From: Allomuricauda sp.
GTDB taxonomy: Bacteria; Bacteroidota; Bacteroidia; Flavobacteriales; Flavobacteriaceae
Direction of reading: 5' to 3'
Length of the DNA stretch: 64,000 bases
NCBI GenBank assembly: GCA_003712125.1
Contig: RHLF01000002.1
Location: 372,001 to 436,000, forward strand
The position numbers were made by a program, and so were the translations under genes. This document shows positions 7,252 to 15,456 of this stretch, in pieces. The notes below the pieces were generated by a model that saw only the letters and a list, made by a program, of their open reading frames with translations, was not told the origin of the DNA and made no database searches. The first letter of the stretch is position 1. Every line of letters begins with the position of its first letter.

Positions 7252-8865
7252 TTAATCTTTCTTTATCTCTTTATAAACATTTTTGGGTTCCTTCCAATCT
7301 ATAAGTTTTGAAGGGTAGTAGGCTACATTCATACGTTTGAGAAAAGCAGTCTGATCGGCCAACCTGGCCTTATACCCTTCCCAATCGCGACTTTCTGCTG
7401 GCGTCCATCCCAGTTCTGAGTAACCTATGGCGCGCGGAAATGCCAAATATTCCAGCTCGGCACTATTGCTTATGGTTTCGGACCAAAGGGGCGCTTCAAA
7501 GCCTAATATATGATCTTTTGGCAGGCTTTTAATGTAGCTACTTGGGTCCCAATTATAGGCCGTATCTACAGGAATATAGGCGGCCCAATGCAACCCATGT
7601 TTTGAGAGGGTGTCGTATTGCATATCAAGATACGCCTTGTGCGCCGGTGAAAAGATGATTTGATGTCCCTTTAAAGCGGCTGTTTTTGCATTAACGGAAT
7701 CTTGCCAAAATTGGATGATCGAACCGCTATCCAACTTACCTTGAACAATTTCTTCCCATCCCACCATCACCTTATCATGCTTTCTGACGATGGCCTCCAC
7801 TTTTTCAACAAAATGGATATAATCTGTCTTTTTGGTCGCATGGCTTTCATCGCCACCAATATGGAAATATGGGCTGGGGGAGATGGCCGCTATTTCCCGA
7901 ATAACATCATCAAGAAAGGCGTAAACGGTATCCTTTCTGGCATCAAAGGTGCTGAATCCCACATGGGTTCCCGTATAATACGAAAGCTTTTTTCCATTGC
8001 CATTCAATACCGGATAGCTGAATGAAGCAGCATTGGTATGCCCCGGCATATCAACCTCAGGGATGATTTCCATATGCCTTTCAGCAGCATATTGCACCAA
8101 TTCCTTAAATTCCTCTTGGGTGTAAAATCCGCCAGGCCCACCACCAACCTCACTTTGGGCCCCAATTTCGGTCAGTTTTGGCCACGACTTAATTTCTATG
8201 CGCCATCCTTGGTCATCAGTTAGGTGCATGTGAAATTTATTGTACTTGTAATAGGCCAGTAAGTCGATAAATTTCTTAACCTCTTCAACTGTAAAAAAAT
8301 GGCGGGCCACATCAAGCATCGCCCCACGATATTCAAAAAGGGGTGCATCAACTATTTTTCCGGAAGGAATCAACCACATGGGCTGCTCCGCCACTGTATC
8401 ATTGCTTTCCTCAGGAATCAGCTGCCGCAAAGTTTGTATGCCTCTAAAGGCGCCTGCCGCAGTGGTAGCGTTCAACAAAATAGAATCGTTTTTGATATAT
8501 AACTGATAGGCCTCCGGAGCTTCGGAATCTAAACTATCTGTTTGGTTGATATAGATGATACGTTCTACAGTCTCATCCAAAGTGCTGTTAACGGGAATAT
8601 CAAGGTGTAGCCTTTGTTTGATTTTTTCGGCTAAGTACATGCCTACATCTTCAAAACCCTCCGTCGTTTGATTGGTAAATATGGCCGTCTTGCTATCCAA
8701 CCCAAAGGCTGAGTTGGTCGCAATGACCTCAAGAGGCTTCGGAATTAGCGAATTTTGTGCAAGGTCGGTTGTCGGATAATTGATTTCTTTCTTTTTGGGC
8801 GCGCAGGCCAAAACTAGACAACACAAAAAAAGATGAAAGGATATTTTTTGTAGGGTATGCTTCAT
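7252..8865 (-). CDS. Beta-N-acetylhexosaminidase, GH20 lipoprotein
   Basis: This 537-residue enzyme releases terminal N-acetylglucosamine or N-acetylgalactosamine by substrate-assisted catalysis. The N-terminus is a lipoprotein signal with the lipobox ending at Cys21 (LVLAC), so it is anchored in the envelope. A GH20b-type N-terminal domain (about 40-165) precedes the TIM barrel, which carries FHMHLTDDQGW at 211-221, EVDMPGHTNAA at 270-280 and the catalytic Asp-Glu pair in HIGGDES (D339, E340). Its start overlaps the SGNH gene stop as ATGA, so it is translationally coupled to that deacylase-like partner. Likely substrates are chitooligosaccharides or other N-acetylated glycans. Confidence 0.93.
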   Translation of the reverse strand: MKHTLQKISFHLFLCCLVLACAPKKKEINYPTTDLAQNSLIPKPLEVIATNSAFGLDSKTAIFTNQTTEGFEDVGMYLAEKIKQRLHLDIPVNSTLDETVERIIYINQTDSLDSEAPEAYQLYIKNDSILLNATTAAGAFRGIQTLRQLIPEESNDTVAEQPMWLIPSGKIVDAPLFEYRGAMLDVARHFFTVEEVKKFIDLLAYYKYNKFHMHLTDDQGWRIEIKSWPKLTEIGAQSEVGGGPGGFYTQEEFKELVQYAAERHMEIIPEVDMPGHTNAASFSYPVLNGNGKKLSYYTGTHVGFSTFDARKDTVYAFLDDVIREIAAISPSPYFHIGGDESHATKKTDYIHFVEKVEAIVRKHDKVMVGWEEIVQGKLDSGSIIQFWQDSVNAKTAALKGHQIIFSPAHKAYLDMQYDTLSKHGLHWAAYIPVDTAYNWDPSSYIKSLPKDHILGFEAPLWSETISNSAELEYLAFPRAIGYSELGWTPAESRDWEGYKARLADQTAFLKRMNVAYYPSKLIDWKEPKNVYKEIKKD

Positions 8866-9515
8866 TTTCTCGTTAGGTTTACGTGTTTTTTCAGTTGTTT
8901 GTACCAGAGGTCATAACCTGAGGTATTCATATGCAACCCATCTTGGATAAAGAGGGTTTTGTTTAGTTTTCGACCGTTTAGCATGATATGCCATACATCA
9001 ACAAATACAAGCTTGTCATGACCTGCAGCCAGTTTTTTGAGTCTTTTGTTCAAGCGTTTGTATTTGCCTTTCAATTTCCACCGCGATATGCTTGGTTTGG
9101 GCGATATTAAGACGAGCTGGGCTTCCGGATTTTTTTCTTCTATTCTTGAAATAATGGTCTCAAAAGTTTTAATGATGGGCTTCGGACGTTTTCCGTTGCT
9201 GATGTCATTGTCGCCCTCATAAATAAATACCTTTTTTGGATTGTATTTCAGCACCAAATCATCAAGGTGTACCAGTAGGTCATAGGCTTCTGAACCTCCA
9301 AATCCAGTATTCAAAATATGGTGCTCTGGGAAACGTTCCTCCAAATCCTTCCAAAGGCGAATGCTCGAACTGCCCGTAAACACAATTGTGGGCTTTGAAG
9401 CATCCCAAAGGGTGTCGTACTTTTTATTGATAGCCGTTACCTCATCGGCAAAACTAGAATTTTGAGCTTGGGCCAAAAAGTTTCCCAATACCAAGACCAG
9501 CAGTATTTTTCTCAT
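8862..9515 (-). CDS. SGNH/GDSL-type hydrolase, secreted
   Basis: This 217-residue SGNH-fold esterase has the nucleophile block GSSS at 48-51, a GDND element at 101-104 (block III), and the C-terminal Asp-x-x-His pair in DGLHMN (D192, H195). The first 17 or so residues are a Sec signal peptide ending at AQA. Such proteins remove acetyl or other acyl groups from sugars. Its gene overlaps both neighbours, the esterase upstream (TAATG) and the GH20 hexosaminidase downstream (ATGA), which strongly suggests one operon that strips ester groups and then hydrolyses glycosidic bonds. The exact acyl substrate is not readable. Confidence 0.87.
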   Translation of the reverse strand: MRKILLVLVLGNFLAQAQNSSFADEVTAINKKYDTLWDASKPTIVFTGSSSIRLWKDLEERFPEHHILNTGFGGSEAYDLLVHLDDLVLKYNPKKVFIYEGDNDISNGKRPKPIIKTFETIISRIEEKNPEAQLVLISPKPSISRWKLKGKYKRLNKRLKKLAAGHDKLVFVDVWHIMLNGRKLNKTLFIQDGLHMNTSGYDLWYKQLKKHVNLTRK

Positions 9516-10396
9516 TATTTACTTGTACTTGAGGTTAATTCTTGTGTTAGTGCCCATTCATAAAATCGCTCTATCCAATGGTCTGAAGGGAGCCCTTGCT
9601 GTTTCATTCCAAAACCATGTCCACCTTTGGCAAACATGTGCAAGGCGACAGATTTCTGGGTTGCGATCCATGCACTATATAATTCAACGGCACCTTTGGC
9701 CAATCCTAGGGGGTCGTCCGTAGCACAAACAATCAGCATAGGAGGTGCATCTGCTTTTGCAGGTTTTACGGGCATGGCGTCTGTCCATGGATAGACGGGA
9801 ACCAAGAAATTGGGTTTATTGACGCTGTCGTAAGCATAACCGACTCCCATGGTTACGGCACCTCCAGCGGAAAAGCCCATAAATCCAATTTTATCTGGAT
9901 GCACCCCATAGCGCACGGCGTTTTCACGAACATGGGCGATAGCGTTCAGGCCGTCTTGAATGGAATGGGGCATAACCGAAGCTACTTTTTCATACATCAT
10001 ATCGGGCGTTTCACCCCAATCTTTCGCAATGTCTGCGGTACCATCTTCTCCCGTGGGCACCAAGCGGTAGCGCAGAACGAATGCGTTAATACCCTTTTCA
10101 TTTAACCATTTGGCCACCAAGTTGCCTTCATTTTCTATGCTTAGGGCATACAACCCACCCCCTGGGGCGATTATTACGGCAGTCCCGGTATTTATTTCAC
10201 TATCGGCTTTGAACACTTGCATGGTGGGCTTGGTAACATTGGTAACAACCTCGGTTTGCCAAATTGTGGAATAGTATTCCTTTTCTGCAACGGTCCATGT
10301 TACGCCCGGCACTTCTGATTGGGGCAATTCAACAACAGTTTGACTGCACAGGGTCAAGCTGCAAAGGAGTGTCAACGAGACAAATAAGACTTTCAT
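9515..10396 (-). CDS. Alpha/beta hydrolase, probable carbohydrate acetyl-esterase, secreted
   Basis: This 293-residue alpha/beta hydrolase has a Sec signal peptide (cleavage near residue 19, SQT). It shows an oxyanion-hole APGGG at about 78-82, the nucleophile elbow GFSAGG with Ser176, and a C-terminal GGHGFG that supplies the catalytic histidine. The family includes acetyl-xylan and related esterases. It is the first gene of a tightly overlapping set with an SGNH hydrolase and a GH20 hexosaminidase, so by inference it deacylates the same polysaccharide. No SusC/SusD pair accompanies the set, so it is not a classical polysaccharide-utilisation locus. Confidence 0.88.
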   Translation of the reverse strand: MKVLFVSLTLLCSLTLCSQTVVELPQSEVPGVTWTVAEKEYYSTIWQTEVVTNVTKPTMQVFKADSEINTGTAVIIAPGGGLYALSIENEGNLVAKWLNEKGINAFVLRYRLVPTGEDGTADIAKDWGETPDMMYEKVASVMPHSIQDGLNAIAHVRENAVRYGVHPDKIGFMGFSAGGAVTMGVGYAYDSVNKPNFLVPVYPWTDAMPVKPAKADAPPMLIVCATDDPLGLAKGAVELYSAWIATQKSVALHMFAKGGHGFGMKQQGLPSDHWIERFYEWALTQELTSSTSK

Positions 10397-10462
10397 GATT
10401 AAAGCGAATGAAGTTCTAAAAATACTGATTTCGCATTTATCTGACGGTTGCTAGATCTGTCA

Positions 10463-10798
10463 TTATCGATTTTTCGAAACAAAATCAATCTTGACCCAAC
10501 CCAACCATTTTGAACATAAATTGAAAAGTAGTGCTCCTACAAAAGAACTCACCAATCCAAAGGCGGCAAAAAGTAATGGCATTCCAATTAGGGCTCCAAA
10601 AGCCAAAAAACTTCCATAACTCAGGCCAGGGGTTTCATCGGTACTTACCCAGCCCAAGGTGACCAAGGTATCGATGAACAGGCCGCCAAAAGAATATAAT
10701 ACACCCATGAAAAGCCCTATTAAACCCCAAAAAACGGTTTGAAACTTGATAAATGGCACGATATTAATTCTTCTTGTTCGATTCATTTTTTTATCCAA
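10463..10798 (-). CDS. Conserved small membrane protein of unknown function
   Basis: I do not recognise a named family with certainty. The protein has 111 residues, a basic N-terminus (MDKKMNRTRRIN), and two hydrophobic regions, one near residues 22-52 and a longer glycine- and alanine-rich one near 63-95. The layout resembles DUF3566-type small membrane proteins. It follows the 167-residue membrane protein gene by eight bases, so the pair is likely co-transcribed. It could be a structural or regulatory membrane subunit; nothing in the sequence indicates catalysis. Confidence 0.65.
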   Translation of the reverse strand: MDKKMNRTRRINIVPFIKFQTVFWGLIGLFMGVLYSFGGLFIDTLVTLGWVSTDETPGLSYGSFLAFGALIGMPLLFAAFGLVSSFVGALLFNLCSKWLGWVKIDFVSKNR

Positions 10799-10806
10799 TC
10801 TTCCCT

Positions 10807-11310
10807 TTAATTCTTAACGGCCATTTCCAATTGTTTTTTATAAGATTCTATTCGAGCATTCGCGTTGCTATCTACCAATAAAATAACCATCATCATCGAA
10901 ATGGTTGTTATGCAGATGGCTCTCCAAATAGGTTTGTCGACAAAAACTATTGTCAATGCTGCAGCTACTATGATAAACGGGATAATTTTGAAAACAATGG
11001 TCCTATATTCACCTATTGACTTTTCAGTTCGTTCTAATTCTGAAGTTATAAAATCAGCTGAACTGGCGTTGTAGGCCTTTTCAAAGTTTGTTACACGCGA
11101 TTTGTTCGCAAAAAAGATTCCGACACCAACGGTTAGTAACAAGATACCTGCCACCAATGTGGGAATGATGTATGCCTTTGCCATTTCCGTTTTCCCCAAC
11201 TGCCAAAATCCGATACTTGCCAGTATAAACAAAAGGGCGAAGAAGATGAAGAAACGTGATGAAAAGACTTCTGCCTTAGCCCATTCAACAGCTATTTTTA
11301 CGATTTCCAT
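10807..11310 (-). CDS. Membrane protein of unknown function, four predicted helices
   Basis: This is a 167-residue protein not recognised as a named family. Hydrophobic segments lie near residues 18-36, 47-68, 107-124 and 130-146. A hydrophilic stretch between helices 2 and 3 (about 69-104) is rich in Glu, Arg and Ser and probably faces one side of the membrane as a small helical domain. It is the upstream gene of a two-gene unit with the 111-residue membrane protein. The 240 bases upstream (11311-11550) contain no gene, and I see no clear promoter or structure there. Confidence 0.6.
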   Translation of the reverse strand: MEIVKIAVEWAKAEVFSSRFFIFFALLFILASIGFWQLGKTEMAKAYIIPTLVAGILLLTVGVGIFFANKSRVTNFEKAYNASSADFITSELERTEKSIGEYRTIVFKIIPFIIVAAALTIVFVDKPIWRAICITTISMMMVILLVDSNANARIESYKKQLEMAVKN

Positions 11311-11550
11311 GATTGTCTGATTTTATAGTTTAGGTACCCCCACTTTTCCAAATAGCATCAAATATTTTGAAACAGAACTACCCTTCTGAGTGCCAAATAC
11401 CTACAATTAAATGCTAATTAGGATTGAAGGTAGTCAAAATGTCGCGACTTGTTGAATGGAAAGAGCGGCAAATCCAATTGATATCTTACCGTGATTTTCA
11501 TTGAACAAAATTATTGCAAAGGTCATTATTGATAAATTGACGCGATAGCA

Positions 11551-12336
11551 TTGAAATTGACCAACCTTTGCTTTATTAATACTTTTTTTACGCTACCATC
11601 TATATTTCAAGATTTAATTATTGCGGTATATTCGCCTATTATTCAATTCAAAGAAATGGTAGGTATACTCGTTGTTCTAGCGTTGTCTTGGTTACTTCTA
11701 TGGCTGTTTTCAAAAGAACACCTTACCGTATTGGGAATTGTGCCCAATCAGAAGCGTTTCACAGAATTTTTAATTGGGTCAATTCTAATGGGGGCTTTTT
11801 GTCTGATAAATCTATTGGGCCAATCTTACTTTACGGGAATAAGTTATGTGAGGAACCCTGATTATGGGTTTTGGGAAGCCCTAAATGGTGTTTGGTGGAC
11901 CTTAAAAGCTGCCCTTTTTGAAGAGTTGGTTTTTAGGGGAGCATTGTTGTACCTATTGATAAAAAAAATAGGCGCGAAATGGGCATGTATAATCAGTGCT
12001 ATAGCCTTTGGTATTTATCATTGGTTTAGCTACCAAATGTTTGATCGTGGATTGATACCAATGATTTATGTTTTTTTCTTAACTGGAGCTGGGGGTTGGA
12101 TGTTTGCTTATGCCTTTGCCAAAACAAAATCACTTTTTGCTCCTTTGGGTCTGCACTTTGGATGGATTGTTATAAGCATCGTGGTTTTATCCGCAGGTCC
12201 CTTGGGGAACTCTTTATTCATTGTAGAAGGAAATGTTACCGAACTGGGCGGTTGGGAACAATTGTTGTTTTTTTTGTGGCAAACCGTGATTGTTCCAGGG
12301 GCTATTACATGGTATTTGGTTAATAGATATCGATAG
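11551..12336 (+). CDS. CPBP family intramembrane glutamic endopeptidase
   Basis: This 261-residue polytopic membrane protein belongs to the CAAX-protease and bacteriocin-processing (CPBP/Abi) family. The motifs are intact: FEELVFRG with the E124-E125 pair and R129, GIYHWF with H157, and LHFGW with H202. About seven hydrophobic segments are visible. The first usable start is TTG at 11551; the next ATG (11656) would remove the first membrane segment, so TTG was chosen. It stands alone between a divergent membrane-protein pair and mazG. Bacterial CPBP proteins can act in peptide maturation or immunity, but no bacteriocin-like gene is adjacent. Confidence 0.85.
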   Translation: MKLTNLCFINTFFTLPSIFQDLIIAVYSPIIQFKEMVGILVVLALSWLLLWLFSKEHLTVLGIVPNQKRFTEFLIGSILMGAFCLINLLGQSYFTGISYVRNPDYGFWEALNGVWWTLKAALFEELVFRGALLYLLIKKIGAKWACIISAIAFGIYHWFSYQMFDRGLIPMIYVFFLTGAGGWMFAYAFAKTKSLFAPLGLHFGWIVISIVVLSAGPLGNSLFIVEGNVTELGGWEQLLFFLWQTVIVPGAITWYLVNRYR

Positions 12337-12454
12337 GCAACTTAATAGAAATCTTCTGCTTACTTATTAGGTTGATAACTTAGGGTACTCTTTGTGGTAT
12401 TAAGCCCTTTTAATTTGGCAGTACTTCTTAGTTTTGAAGAACGATACCTTTACT

Positions 12455-13240
12455 ATGCATACGCGAGAAGAACAACTACAGGCCATTGATCGATTATTGA
12501 CCATCATGGACGAATTACGCGCCCAATGCCCATGGGATAAAAAGCAGACCATGCAGTCTCTGCGGCATTTAACCATTGAGGAAACCTATGAATTGGGTGA
12601 AGCCATATTGGAGCATAATTTAAGTGAAGTGAAAAAAGAGCTTGGTGACCTCTTGCTACATATAATTTTTTATGCCAAAATAGGGTCAGAGACCCAAGAC
12701 TTTGATATTGGTGATGTCGCGCATAGCATCAGTGAAAAATTAATAAACCGTCATCCGCACATTTATGGTGACGTTGAGGTCAACAATGAGGATGATGTCA
12801 AGCAGAATTGGGAGGCAATTAAATTAAAAGAAGGCAAAAAGAGCGTGTTGGAAGGGGTGCCCCATAGTCTGCCTGCCCTTGTAAAGGCCAATCGAATTCA
12901 AGAGAAGGTATCGGGAGTGGGTTTCGATTGGGAACGCCCAGAACAGGTCTTTGAAAAATTAAAGGAAGAATTGGGTGAACTACAGGAAGAGGTTGAGGCG
13001 GCAAATTTGGAACGAATTGAAGATGAGTTCGGCGATGTGCTATTCAGTATGGTCAATTATGCTCGATTTTTGGGCGTAAACCCTGAAAATGCTTTGGAGC
13101 GTACCAACAAAAAATTCATGAGACGGTTTACGCATTTGGAAAATCGTGTGAAGGAGCAACAGAAGACACTCCACAAAATGTCATTGGATGAGATGAATGT
13201 TTTTTGGGAAGAAGCTAAGCTTGCCAAGGATAAAAATTGA
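12455..13240 (+). CDS. mazG: Nucleoside triphosphate pyrophosphohydrolase MazG
   Basis: This enzyme hydrolyses NTPs and dNTPs to monophosphates and pyrophosphate, cleaning the nucleotide pool. The 261-residue protein has the two tandem MazG domains of the long form: one with CPWDKKQT, EETYELGEAI and KKELGDLLLH, the second with EELGELQEEVE and DEFGDVLFSMVNYAR. The acidic EExxE and ExxD metal-binding positions are present in both. An in-frame TTG at 12434 would lengthen the protein, but TAGTTTTG at 12429-12436, a -7-like element, overlaps it, and homologous N-termini start MxTREEQL, so ATG 12455 was chosen. The MATE gene follows after about 40 bases. Confidence 0.94.
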   Translation: MHTREEQLQAIDRLLTIMDELRAQCPWDKKQTMQSLRHLTIEETYELGEAILEHNLSEVKKELGDLLLHIIFYAKIGSETQDFDIGDVAHSISEKLINRHPHIYGDVEVNNEDDVKQNWEAIKLKEGKKSVLEGVPHSLPALVKANRIQEKVSGVGFDWERPEQVFEKLKEELGELQEEVEAANLERIEDEFGDVLFSMVNYARFLGVNPENALERTNKKFMRRFTHLENRVKEQQKTLHKMSLDEMNVFWEEAKLAKDKN

Positions 13241-13279
13241 TTGGATTCAGCAATTTAAACCACTTATATTCGCGCTACT

Positions 13280-14656
13280 TTGAACCTTTCAAAATACACA
13301 AAAGAATTCCCGTATAATTTTAGACTTGCCTATCCTGTAGTGCTAGGTATGTTGGGGCATACCCTGGTTGCATTTGCTGACAATATTATGGTTGGCCAGT
13401 TGGGTACTGCAGAATTGGCAGCGGTATCATTGGGTAATAGCCTGGTCTTAATGTTTATGTATGTTGGTATCGGTTTTTCAACCGCCATTACCCCTTTGGT
13501 GGCCGAAGCGGACGGGGCGAATGACAAACCGGAAGCAAAAAAAATATTGAAGCATGGTGTTTTGCTGTGTATTCTTTTAGGTATTGGTTTGTTTGGTGTT
13601 ATAATGGCTTGCAAGCCCCTTCTTTACCTGGCCAAACAGCCTGAAGAGGTGGTACAACTGGCCATTCCGTATTTGAATTTGGTGGCCTTTTCCATCATTC
13701 CCATGATTATCTTTCAAGCCTTCCGACAATTTTCAGAGGGGCTTTCGCAGACGAAGTTCCCCATGTATGCCACTATTTTGGCCAATGTATTGAACGTGGT
13801 TTTAAATTACCTGCTCATTTTTGGGTCCTTTGGTTTTCCCAAAATGGGTATAGTTGGCGCGGCGGTGGGCACCTTGGTATCGCGGTGCGTTATGTTGGCA
13901 TTTTTATACTATTTATTGTGGTCAAAAAAAGAATACAAAGATTTTGTGACCAATTTTAAATTTAAGATTCGTGACACCAGTATGTTCAAAAAACTTGTTG
14001 ACTTGGGTTTGCCTTCGTCAATGCAGGTTTTCTTTGAAGTGGCCCTTTTCACTGGAGCCATTTGGCTAAGCGGGGTGTTGGGAAAAAACCCTCAAGCGGC
14101 GAACCAAATCGCGCTTAACCTAAGTAGTATGACCTATATGGTAGGGGTAGGGCTAAGTGTTGCTGCTATGGTCAGAGTGGGAAATCAAAAGGGGCTTCAA
14201 AAATTTGACGAGTTGAGGCGTATTGGCATCTCCGTTTTTCTACTCACATTTTTGGTGGAAATTGTATTCGCCGCAATTTTTCTTTTAGGTAAGGATTGGT
14301 TGCCCACGATATATTTGGATGCCAATGATATGAGCAACCAGCAAGACAATATAGAAGTGATTGTACTGGCAGCTAAACTGTTGCTCGTGGCTGCCTTTTT
14401 CCAAATCTCAGATGGTATTCAGGTTGTTGTGCTTGGTGCCTTACGGGGCATTCAAGATGTGAAGACACCCATGGCGTTGACCTTTGTTGCGTATTGGGTG
14501 GTGGGATTTCCCATTTCATACTATTTGGGCCTGCATACCGAACTAAAGAGTATTGGTATTTGGATAGGCCTTCTTTCAGGTCTAACCACATCAGCACTAT
14601 TGTTGTATCTTCGATTTAATAGGTTGACCAAAAAATTGATTGAAAACAATTCGTAA
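13280..14656 (+). CDS. MATE family efflux transporter
   Basis: This 458-residue inner-membrane transporter has about twelve hydrophobic segments in two homologous halves. MATE hallmarks are VVLGMLGHTLVAFADNIMVG in helix 1, GTAELAAVSLGNS, and the second-half counterpart GLPSSMQVFFEVALFTGAIW. Members export cationic drugs or metabolites in exchange for sodium ions or protons. A TTG at 13280 is the start that preserves the conserved N-terminus YTKEFPYNFRLAYP; the first ATG in frame lies inside helix 1. The substrate is not predictable. It is followed directly, with no gap, by a 75-residue acidic gene. Confidence 0.93.
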   Translation: MNLSKYTKEFPYNFRLAYPVVLGMLGHTLVAFADNIMVGQLGTAELAAVSLGNSLVLMFMYVGIGFSTAITPLVAEADGANDKPEAKKILKHGVLLCILLGIGLFGVIMACKPLLYLAKQPEEVVQLAIPYLNLVAFSIIPMIIFQAFRQFSEGLSQTKFPMYATILANVLNVVLNYLLIFGSFGFPKMGIVGAAVGTLVSRCVMLAFLYYLLWSKKEYKDFVTNFKFKIRDTSMFKKLVDLGLPSSMQVFFEVALFTGAIWLSGVLGKNPQAANQIALNLSSMTYMVGVGLSVAAMVRVGNQKGLQKFDELRRIGISVFLLTFLVEIVFAAIFLLGKDWLPTIYLDANDMSNQQDNIEVIVLAAKLLLVAAFFQISDGIQVVVLGALRGIQDVKTPMALTFVAYWVVGFPISYYLGLHTELKSIGIWIGLLSGLTTSALLLYLRFNRLTKKLIENNS

Positions 14657-14884
14657 ATGGAAGTACCCAAATTTCTTCTAGGAGATAATACCGACTACCC
14701 CAATGCCATTTTTATTGTGCATACAGAGTTCCCGCGCTTCATCATCAATCTTGAAAATGATGAGGTGGAATGGCTTGAGGAATTCAGCAAGGAAGACGAA
14801 GCAGAACTCGATGCCGAGACTCAAAATGTTATTGAAGCGGCCACAGCTTTTTATGACCGGGAAGTATCACGTTACAACGACTGA
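14657..14884 (+). CDS. Small acidic conserved protein, function unknown
   Basis: This 75-residue, strongly acidic protein has no signal peptide or membrane helix. Its layout is a short beta-type N-terminus (KFLLGDNTDYPNAIFIVHTE) followed by an acidic helical half ending AAATAFYDREVSRYND. The ATG comes immediately after the MATE stop codon, and the PAP2 gene starts two bases after its own stop, so it is embedded in a tight operon. I recognise it only as a small protein recurring in Flavobacteriaceae. Its cytoplasmic location and position between membrane-protein genes are the only clues to function. Confidence 0.7.
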   Translation: MEVPKFLLGDNTDYPNAIFIVHTEFPRFIINLENDEVEWLEEFSKEDEAELDAETQNVIEAATAFYDREVSRYND

Positions 14885-14886
14885 TT

Positions 14887-15456
14887 ATGATTGAGACCTT
14901 GGTTGAATGGGACAGGGAATTATTTCTGTTTTTGAATGGTTTGGGAACGGAAACTTGGGACAGTTTCTGGCTATTTACCACGAGAAGTAAGAATTCTATA
15001 CCCCTGTACGCAGTGCTACTTTTTTTGACCTATCGTTACTTAGGCCTGAAAAAAACACTGGTGGTCATTGTGGCCATAGCACTTTTGATAACGGCTACCG
15101 ATCAGCTATCGAACTTTTTTAAATATGGAATACGTCGCTTAAGACCCTGCCATGATTCTGATATCAGTGGAATTATGCGATTGGTTAAAAGTTATTGCGG
15201 TGGGAAATTTGCCTATTTCTCGGCCCATGCAGCCAATTCCTTTGCGGTAGCCTCGTTCTTTTCATTGTTGTTCATCAAAAAGTATAGGGTTCTTGTAATT
15301 CTCTTGATGGTTTGGGCCTGTTTGGTGGCCTACAGTCGGATTTATATTGGCGTCCACTTTCCTTTAGATGTATTGACGGGTATGTTGGTGGGCAGCTTTT
15401 TCGGTTGGTTGTTCTTCAGGTTGCATATATTTGCACAGTCCAAAATTGGGGTATGA
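14887..15456 (+). CDS. PAP2 superfamily phosphatase, membrane-bound
   Basis: This 189-residue integral membrane phosphatase has about five helices. All three parts of the PAP2 active site are present: KYGIRRLRP, SAHAANSFA (in place of PSGH, with the histidine kept) and SRIYIGVHFPLDV. The family dephosphorylates undecaprenyl pyrophosphate or lipid A, or transfers phosphate in the periplasm. The stop overlaps the start of the GT39 gene as ATGA, which suggests coupled translation and a shared job in lipid-linked sugar metabolism, such as recycling the polyprenyl carrier. Substrate assignment is inference from context. Confidence 0.9.
   Translation: MIETLVEWDRELFLFLNGLGTETWDSFWLFTTRSKNSIPLYAVLLFLTYRYLGLKKTLVVIVAIALLITATDQLSNFFKYGIRRLRPCHDSDISGIMRLVKSYCGGKFAYFSAHAANSFAVASFFSLLFIKKYRVLVILLMVWACLVAYSRIYIGVHFPLDVLTGMLVGSFFGWLFFRLHIFAQSKIGV

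Noticed and set aside
12434-12454. TTG start for mazG
   Set aside because: A TAGTTTTG promoter-like box overlaps it and the family start motif begins at ATG 12455.
15312-15452. Long frame that would extend the GT39 protein by 47 residues inside the PAP2 gene
   Set aside because: The ATG at 15453 overlaps the PAP2 stop as ATGA and gives a normal cytoplasmic start; the extension would be in a different frame inside a well-conserved gene.
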